DNA of 64,000 nt, taken from positions 22,943 through 86,942 of the forward strand of contig CALROG020000015.1 of NCBI GenBank assembly GCA_943369755.1. The letters are read 5' to 3'. Position 1 is the first letter of the stretch, and each line of letters opens with the position of its first letter. The translations under genes were made by a program, and so were the position numbers. A model generated the notes under the pieces. The model was not told the origin of the DNA, made no database searches, and saw only the letters and a program-made list of their open reading frames with translations. The stretch comes from CALROG01 sp943369755. Lineage in GTDB: Bacteria > Pseudomonadota > Gammaproteobacteria > Burkholderiales > Burkholderiaceae_C. This document shows, piece after piece, positions 59,358-64,000 of the stretch.

Positions 59358-59990
59358 ATGCGAAAAACACTACTGCTTAGCTGCGCCATTCTGATCGCCA
59401 CCCCGGCCCTGGCGGGCCGCCCCCTCACGGTAGACGACGCCAGCGTCAATGAAACCGGCAACGGCCATGTTGAAGCCTGGTACGCCCGTCAGCCCGGCCG
59501 CCTGCACACATGGACCCTGGCCCCGGCTTACGCCCCCATCGATGGGCTGGAGTTCAGCGCCGCCTTTTCCCGTGACCGCACCACCCCGCAAAGCACCCAG
59601 GCGGTGCAAGCCAAGTGGCGCATCACCGCGGTGCAGGACAGTGGTTGCAACCTGGGCGCCGTGCTGGGGCGCAGCCAGACCCGCGGCAGTGGCACCACCC
59701 CGTACCTCAATGGCCTGATGACCTGCAACAGCGGCTGGGGCGCTACCCACTTCAACCTGGGGGCCAACCGCGCCCCTGGAGCCAGCACCCTGGGCACCTG
59801 GGGCGTGGCGCATGAACATGCATTTGGTGCCATCACCGCCCATGTGGAAGCCTTTGGCCAGCGCCTGGCCAAGCCAACGTTTCAGGTGGGTGCGCGCAGC
59901 GAAATCGCCAAGGGCCTGCAGCTCGACGGCACGATTGGCCGCAGCAATCGCGAAACACTGGCCAGCATGGGCTTGAAATACAGCTTCTAG
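59358..59990 (+). CDS. Small exported protein, probable outer-membrane beta-barrel
   Basis: The 210-residue protein has a signal peptide (MRKTLLLSCAILIATPALAG) and then alternating short strands (NGHVEAWYARQPGRLHTWTLAPAYAPI, LEFSAAFSRD, STLGTWGVAHEHAFGAITAHVEAFGQ), ending in GLKYSF, a C-terminal Phe suited to BAM recognition. Function is unknown; no enzymatic motif is visible. Its ATG is only 39 bases from the centre of the FNR-type box, and a TACACT -10 would put the RNA start at or next to the ATG. Confidence 0.75.
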   Translation: MRKTLLLSCAILIATPALAGRPLTVDDASVNETGNGHVEAWYARQPGRLHTWTLAPAYAPIDGLEFSAAFSRDRTTPQSTQAVQAKWRITAVQDSGCNLGAVLGRSQTRGSGTTPYLNGLMTCNSGWGATHFNLGANRAPGASTLGTWGVAHEHAFGAITAHVEAFGQRLAKPTFQVGARSEIAKGLQLDGTIGRSNRETLASMGLKYSF

Positions 59991-60002
59991 CGCGCCGCTG
60001 AC

Positions 60003-60479
60003 TCAGGCGCCTCCGCGCAAAAGCGTCACCAGCAATACCACCGCGCCGAGCCCGAGATTGATCCCCACCCAAACCCGGATCTGTGCCAGCGCAGCATCTC
60101 CGGCGGGCCAGTCGGAGGCCGCAACCGCACGCGCAAGTTTCTTGTAAAGCGCGAAACGAATGTGCATGAAGATCGCCACCATCGCGATCCCAAGCACCGC
60201 CATCACCGTCCACGCCAGCGGCATCTCGAAGCTGCCGCCGGCCTGCACGATCTGCTTGGCCACCCGGCCCAGCATCCACAGGCCGCTGGCCAGGGTCAGC
60301 AAGCTGGCAACCAGCACCGCCCGAAAGAAACGACCAAGCACATCGTGCATCAAGCGCAGCCGCACGGGTGGCCCGAGCGTCCCGAGCGCAGGGCGCAGGA
60401 AGAAGTAGGTAAACACCATGCCACCCATCCAGACGATGATGGACAGCAAATGAACCGTCTTGAGTGTCGCGTAAATCAT
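60003..60479 (-). CDS. CopD-family membrane protein
   Basis: The 158-residue protein has four hydrophobic segments and the CopD/DUF-like start MIYATLKTVHLLSIIVWMGGMVFTYFFLRPAL with an early histidine in the first helix. Related proteins are linked to copper handling or haem-containing membrane proteins; the copA/copZ/cueR locus nearby is in keeping with that. ATG at 60479 follows GGAGA; the TTG at 60485 is less likely. Confidence 0.83.
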   Translation of the reverse strand: MIYATLKTVHLLSIIVWMGGMVFTYFFLRPALGTLGPPVRLRLMHDVLGRFFRAVLVASLLTLASGLWMLGRVAKQIVQAGGSFEMPLAWTVMAVLGIAMVAIFMHIRFALYKKLARAVAASDWPAGDAALAQIRVWVGINLGLGAVVLLVTLLRGGA

Positions 60480-60515
60480 TGTCAAGTCTCCGTTACTTTG
60501 CCTGCCGGCGCGGGT

Positions 60516-60914
60516 TTACAGGTCCACGCCTGAACGCTGTGCCCTGCGGCGTCGCATGACGACGATCAGTCCGCTGAGCACAAAGCCCAGCGCGACCAGC
60601 GCAAAGCTGCCGACCGCCCAGATCACCCAGACCACCACAGACAACCCGCCCGCAAGCCCCGGCACCAGACTGACCAGGGTTTCGATCGTCGGCGCCAAAG
60701 CCGCCAGCGTTGCCGTCAACGCCGGACCAAACTCTGAGGGTATCCAAAGCATCAGCCAGTCTGGCAGGCGCAGGCCGGCGGCGGCCGAGCCGGCCCCCGC
60801 CAACACGCCCGCGTTAGATGCAGTCCACGCCGCGAGAGCGTGGAACGCCCAGGCAGCGAGCGACCAAAGCGCGAAAAGGCACAAAACAGCAAACCAGTTG
60901 AGCGCGTGCAACAT
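60516..60914 (-). CDS. Small hydrophobic membrane protein of unknown function
   Basis: The 132-residue protein has two clear membrane segments (LNWFAVLCLFALWSLAAWAFHALAAW near the start and SVVVWVIWAVGSFALVALGFVLSGLIVV near the end) joined by a periplasmic loop, with a basic tail RRRRAQRSGVDL. No family was recognised. It precedes the CopD-like gene by 36 bp on the same strand and is likely co-transcribed with it. Confidence 0.75.
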   Translation of the reverse strand: MLHALNWFAVLCLFALWSLAAWAFHALAAWTASNAGVLAGAGSAAAGLRLPDWLMLWIPSEFGPALTATLAALAPTIETLVSLVPGLAGGLSVVVWVIWAVGSFALVALGFVLSGLIVVMRRRRAQRSGVDL

Positions 60915-61104
60915 AAGCGGTTGCTAGCGCAAAAGCCCGGGCGAGGCGAGGTGGAACCTGGTTTTCATGAGCGAGTCTCGGAATGGTTTGAACAAGCTCG
61001 AATATGGACGCCATATGAATCTTGAAAAAGGGGAGCTTGTGTGATCTTTGGTTCCGTAAAGCCGGACTGTCGCAGCACCGTCAAAGTTGATCGGGCACTG
61101 CCCT
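60915..61104. other. Intergenic region between membrane protein and copA genes
   Basis: This 190-bp stretch is somewhat AT-richer than its surroundings and contains only short overlapping open frames without coding character. I see no terminator hairpin with a T-run and no recognisable RNA. Confidence 0.5.
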
Positions 61105-63342
61105 TCAATCGCGTGCGCCACGCCAGCGCTTGAGCAGCAACGCATTGGCCATCACGCTGACGCTGGACAGCGCCATTGCCGCACCGGCCACCACCGGGCT
61201 CAGGTAGCCTAAAGCGGCCAGCGGTATACCGGCCACGTTGTAGGCAAAAGCCCAGAACAGGTTCTGGCGAATTTTCATGACGGTGCGGTGCGAAATATCC
61301 AGCGCAGCGGCCACCAGCCCCACGTCGCCACGCATCAGCGTGATGCCGGCCGCGTGCATGGCCACATCGGTGCCGGTTGCCATCGCCAGCCCGACATCGG
61401 CAGCGGCCAGTGCGGGGGCGTCATTCACTCCGTCGCCCACCATTGCCACCGTGTGCCCACCAGCACGCAACGCCAACACGCTGGCGGCCTTGTCGCCGGG
61501 CAGCACTTCGGCCCTGATTTCTTCTGCCCCCAGCCCCAGGCGCGCACCCATGGCCAGGGCCGCACCACGGTTGTCCCCGGAAATCATCACCACCCGGATG
61601 CCACGCGCACGCAGCACGGCCAGCGCCTCGCGCGCACCGGCCTTGGGCTCGTCGGCAAAGGCCATCAACCCCCGCAACGTCAGCCCGGCCGTGGTGCGCT
61701 CCACCAGCGCCGACAGCGTGGCTCCTTCAGCCTGCAGGCGGTCCGCCTCGGCCTGCAAACCACCCAACCCGACCCCCAGCTCGTCCAGCCAGCGCAGGCT
61801 TCCAATCAGGTAACTGGCAGCACCCACCTCGCCCTCGGTGCCACGGCCCGGCACCGCGCGCACGCTGTCGGGCACAGGCGGCGTCAGGCCACGGGCTTTG
61901 GCGGCGGCCACCACGGCGCGGGCCAGGGGGTGCTCGCTGCCGCTTTGCAAACTGGCCGCAGCGGTCAGGGCCGCCGCCTCTGCGGCTGGCGTATCGGTGG
62001 CTGCGTCCGCCGGAACAATGAACGCAACCAGACGGGGCTGCCCCACGGTCAGGGTGCCGGTCTTGTCAAACGCCACGGTGTCCACTTTGTGGGCCAGTTC
62101 CAGCGCCTGCGCGTCCTTGATCAAAATGCCCTGGGTCGCTGCCACACCGGTGCCGGCCATGATGGCCGCCGGTGTGGCCAGGCCCAGCGCGCACGGGCAG
62201 GCAATCACCAGCACCGCCACGGCATGGATCAACCCGGCCTCCATGCCGGCACCCGCCAGCAGCCAGCCGCCCAGCGTTAGCACCGCAATCACCAGTACCA
62301 CCGGCACAAAAATGGCGGACACCTGGTCTACCAGCCGCTGGATCGGTGCCTTGGCGGCCTGCGCGTCTTCCACCAGCCGGATGATTTGCGCCAGCACTGT
62401 TTCATGGCCCACCGCAGTCACGCGCATCACGATGCGACCCTCGCCGTTGATGCTGCCACCCGTCAGACGAGCCTCGGCCTGCTTGCGCACCGGCAGCGGT
62501 TCGCCGGTCAACATCGATTCGTCCACCTGCGTCTCGCCCTGTGCCAGCACGCCGTCCACCGGAATACGCTCGCCCGGGCGCACCACCAGTTGGTCGTTCA
62601 CCAGCACCTCGGCCACCGGCAGGTCCATTTCACCGCCGGCACGCTGAAGCACATGCGCCACGTCGGGCCGCAGCGAATGCAGCGCCCGGATGGCGGCCGT
62701 GGTCTGGCGCTTGGCGCGCGCTTCCAGCCACTTGCCCAGCAGCACCAAGGTAACCACCACGGCCGACGCCTCAAAGTACAGATGCGGCACCATGCCGTGC
62801 GCCGCATGCGCCTGGCCTTGGGGTCCGAGCCAAAGCCACATCGACAGGCCCCAACCCGCACTGGTGCCAATGGCCACCAAAAGGTCCATGTTGCCGGTCA
62901 ACGCCCGCAGTGCGTGCCAGCCGGCCTTGTAGAAACGCGCGCCCAGAATGAACTGCACCGGCGTGGCCAGCGCAAACTGCATCCAGGCCGGCAGCATCCA
63001 GTGCTGGCCAAACAAGTCGCCCAGCATTGGCAGCACCAGCGGTGCCGACAGCAGCAGGCCGATGGCCACCGGCGCAAAGCCGGCCCAGGGCGAAACGTCC
63101 TGTTCCATCACGGCGTCCGGCGAACGCGGTTCATAGCCCGCATCGCGCACCGCGCGGCGCAACAACGCTTCAGCCTGGGCCGAGGGCGCATAGGTGATGC
63201 GCGCCGACTCAGTGGCCAGGTTGACCGTGGCGTCCTGAACGCCGGGCACCTTCTTCAGGGCTTTCTCGACGCGGGACACGCAGGACGCGCAGGTCATGCC
63301 GCCGACGCCAAGGTCAAGGGTGGAGGAGGTTGAAGTGTTCAT
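61105..63342 (-). CDS. copA: Copper-translocating P1B-type ATPase CopA
   Basis: The 745-residue protein has one N-terminal heavy-metal-binding domain (GGMTCASCVSRVEKAL), the actuator loop LTGEPLPV, the ion-binding CPC motif in VIACPCALGLATP near residue 383, the phosphorylation motif DKTGTLT, GSEHPLARAV with the HP dipeptide, and MVGDGVNDAPALA. CPC with a CxxC domain indicates export of Cu+ from the cytoplasm. It is divergent from copZ and cueR. ATG at 63342 is chosen over a frame extension into the operator; its leader is very short. A CueR-type dyad lies 15 bp upstream. Confidence 0.96.
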   Translation of the reverse strand: MNTSTSSTLDLGVGGMTCASCVSRVEKALKKVPGVQDATVNLATESARITYAPSAQAEALLRRAVRDAGYEPRSPDAVMEQDVSPWAGFAPVAIGLLLSAPLVLPMLGDLFGQHWMLPAWMQFALATPVQFILGARFYKAGWHALRALTGNMDLLVAIGTSAGWGLSMWLWLGPQGQAHAAHGMVPHLYFEASAVVVTLVLLGKWLEARAKRQTTAAIRALHSLRPDVAHVLQRAGGEMDLPVAEVLVNDQLVVRPGERIPVDGVLAQGETQVDESMLTGEPLPVRKQAEARLTGGSINGEGRIVMRVTAVGHETVLAQIIRLVEDAQAAKAPIQRLVDQVSAIFVPVVLVIAVLTLGGWLLAGAGMEAGLIHAVAVLVIACPCALGLATPAAIMAGTGVAATQGILIKDAQALELAHKVDTVAFDKTGTLTVGQPRLVAFIVPADAATDTPAAEAAALTAAASLQSGSEHPLARAVVAAAKARGLTPPVPDSVRAVPGRGTEGEVGAASYLIGSLRWLDELGVGLGGLQAEADRLQAEGATLSALVERTTAGLTLRGLMAFADEPKAGAREALAVLRARGIRVVMISGDNRGAALAMGARLGLGAEEIRAEVLPGDKAASVLALRAGGHTVAMVGDGVNDAPALAAADVGLAMATGTDVAMHAAGITLMRGDVGLVAAALDISHRTVMKIRQNLFWAFAYNVAGIPLAALGYLSPVVAGAAMALSSVSVMANALLLKRWRGARD

Positions 63343-63356
63343 GGACTCAACTGTCA

Positions 63357-63377
63357 ACCTTGCCATGATGGCAAGGT
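63357..63377. promoter_or_regulatory. CueR-type operator/promoter of copA
   Basis: ACCTTGCCAT and ATGGCAAGGT are perfect arms around a central G. On the minus strand TTGACC overlaps the left arm as a -35, and a 19-bp spacer fits a MerR-class promoter. It matches the known CueR pattern ACCTT...AAGGT. Confidence 0.85.
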
Positions 63378-63383
63378 CAAGCC

Positions 63384-63397
63384 TTGACGCAGATCAA
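63384..63397. promoter_or_regulatory. FNR/Anr-type box in the copA-copZ intergenic region
   Basis: TTGACGCAGATCAA, identical to the box at 59312-59325. It lies 42 bp upstream of the copA start codon, close to the CueR dyad. Regulation of copper export by oxygen is inferred. Confidence 0.6.
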
Positions 63398-63434
63398 CCC
63401 CATGCGAACTGGGGCTTTGTGACATGGCCGGTTG

Positions 63435-63455
63435 ACCTTACCATGGTGGCAAGGT
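63435..63455. promoter_or_regulatory. CueR-type operator/promoter of copZ
   Basis: ACCTTACCAT and TGGCAAGGT arms around the centre form a second, slightly imperfect CueR dyad facing copZ, with TTGACC at 63432-63437 as -35 and a 19-bp spacer. Confidence 0.8.
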
Positions 63456-63499
63456 TGAGGATGTAGTCCGTCATCCACTGAACCCGAAAGGTGATCACC

Positions 63500-63697
63500 A
63501 TGAACCAGACCTTCAACGTACAGGGCATGACCTGTGGCCACTGCGAGCGCGCCGTGACACAGGCTGTCAAGTCCGTGGACCCGGCCGCCGAAGTGAAAAT
63601 CGACCGCGCAGCCGGCAAGGTGGACGTGCAGTCCGACCAGCCCCATGAAGCGATAGCCAAAGCCATTGCCGAAGAGGGCTACGCCGTCACGGCCTGA
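63500..63697 (+). CDS. copZ: Copper chaperone CopZ (heavy-metal-associated domain protein)
   Basis: The 65-residue protein is one HMA domain: FNVQGMTCGHCERAVTQAVKSVDPAAEVKIDRAAGKVDVQS with the metal-binding MTCGHC. It shuttles Cu+ in the cytoplasm to CopA. ATG at 63500 follows AAAGGTG; GTG at 63491 is a weaker option. cueR follows after three bases, so the two are co-transcribed. Confidence 0.95.
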   Translation: MNQTFNVQGMTCGHCERAVTQAVKSVDPAAEVKIDRAAGKVDVQSDQPHEAIAKAIAEEGYAVTA

Positions 63698-63700
63698 GCA

Positions 63701-64000
63701 TGGGCGCCAGCTACCCGGTGAACGTCGGCGAGGCGGCGCGCCTGTCGGGCGTGTCTGCCAAGATGGTGCGGCACTATGAGTCGCTCGGCCTGCTACCGCG
63801 CGTGGGACGCACCGACAGCGGCTACCGCCAGTACAGCGAGGCCGAAGTCCACACGCTGCGCTTCATCAAGCGCTCGCGCGAGCTCGGCTTTTCCATGGAC
63901 GAGATCGCCGAGCTGGTGGGCCTGTGGCAGAACCGCCGGCGCAGCAGCGCAGGCGTCAAGCGGATCGCCCAGAAACATGCCGACGAGCTGGCCCAGCGCA
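63701..64000 (+). CDS. cueR: MerR-family copper-responsive regulator CueR (3' end outside window)
   Basis: The first 100 codons are present. The N-terminal winged helix is VNVGEAARLSGVSAKMVRHYESLGLLPRVGRTDSGYRQYSEAEVHTLRFI, followed by RSRELGFSMDEIAELVGLW and the start of the dimerisation helix. The pattern is close to CueR. The C-terminal metal-binding cysteines that would confirm copper specificity lie beyond the window; the call rests on copA and copZ and their operators. Confidence 0.92.

Overview
The window looks like chromosomal DNA of a Burkholderiales bacterium, most likely Comamonadaceae (a Rhodoferax/Polaromonas/Hydrogenophaga-like organism). This is inferred from the high GC with strong third-position bias, two Bug-family (TctC) solute-binding proteins, an Omp32-like porin, the order mnmG-rsmG-lysE-parA-hydrolase-parB, and several short intergenic repeat families that I associate with this family. 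No rRNA, tRNA, CRISPR array, phage or complete IS element was recognised.

Layout. 1-8.3 kb: tail of an unidentified protein, an Hsp70/YegD-like ATPase, a membrane adenylate/guanylate cyclase, a PPC/RTX type I secretion candidate, PPK2, a B12-binding radical SAM protein, an Arc/PIN toxin-antitoxin pair and two AT-richer unknown genes. 8.3-12.7 kb: operon of a trans-acting-enoyl-reductase-like protein, an M14 peptidase and an orphan molybdopterin hydroxylase large subunit. 12.8-19 kb: LysR regulator facing an operon of exported M14 carboxypeptidase, Bug binding protein, sulfatase and porin. 19-24.6 kb: a putative N-heterocycle (2,5-dihydroxypyridine-type) catabolic locus with NicX-like dioxygenase, NicD-like hydrolase, serine hydrolase and acyl-CoA-dehydrogenase-like flavoprotein, divergent from a flavin reductase and MarR regulator, with a perfect palindrome between them. 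24.5-26.2 kb: a lower-GC insert that truncated a TAXI-TRAP receptor gene. 26.2-38.8 kb: ordinary transport and metabolism genes plus a HigBA-like pair, ending in a strong terminator.

38.8-45.7 kb: chromosome maintenance block (parB, hydrolase, parA, lysE, rsmG, mnmG) with three parS sites inside rsmG and mnmG, and a PIN-type toxin-antitoxin operon overlapping the start of mnmG. 46.6-56.3 kb: a branched-chain-type ABC uptake operon with an aldehyde dehydrogenase, divergent from an AraC regulator, class II aldolase and GST; the livH-livM gap holds a 530-bp mosaic of inverted repeats. 56.3-64 kb: MFS exporter, NemA-type ene-reductase, hemerythrin, small membrane proteins, and a copper module copA/copZ/cueR with two CueR-type operators and an FNR-type box.

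The most unusual whole-window signal is a dispersed element of about 50-65 bp present at least eight times. Four copies lie between genes or at their edges, three lie inside reading frames, and one supplies both a protein C-terminus and the region just before the next start codon. In three proteins it is read in the same frame and gives related peptides (LIVAHAV, LIGAHAV, FIAGHAY), so small repeats appear to have been absorbed into protein sequence.
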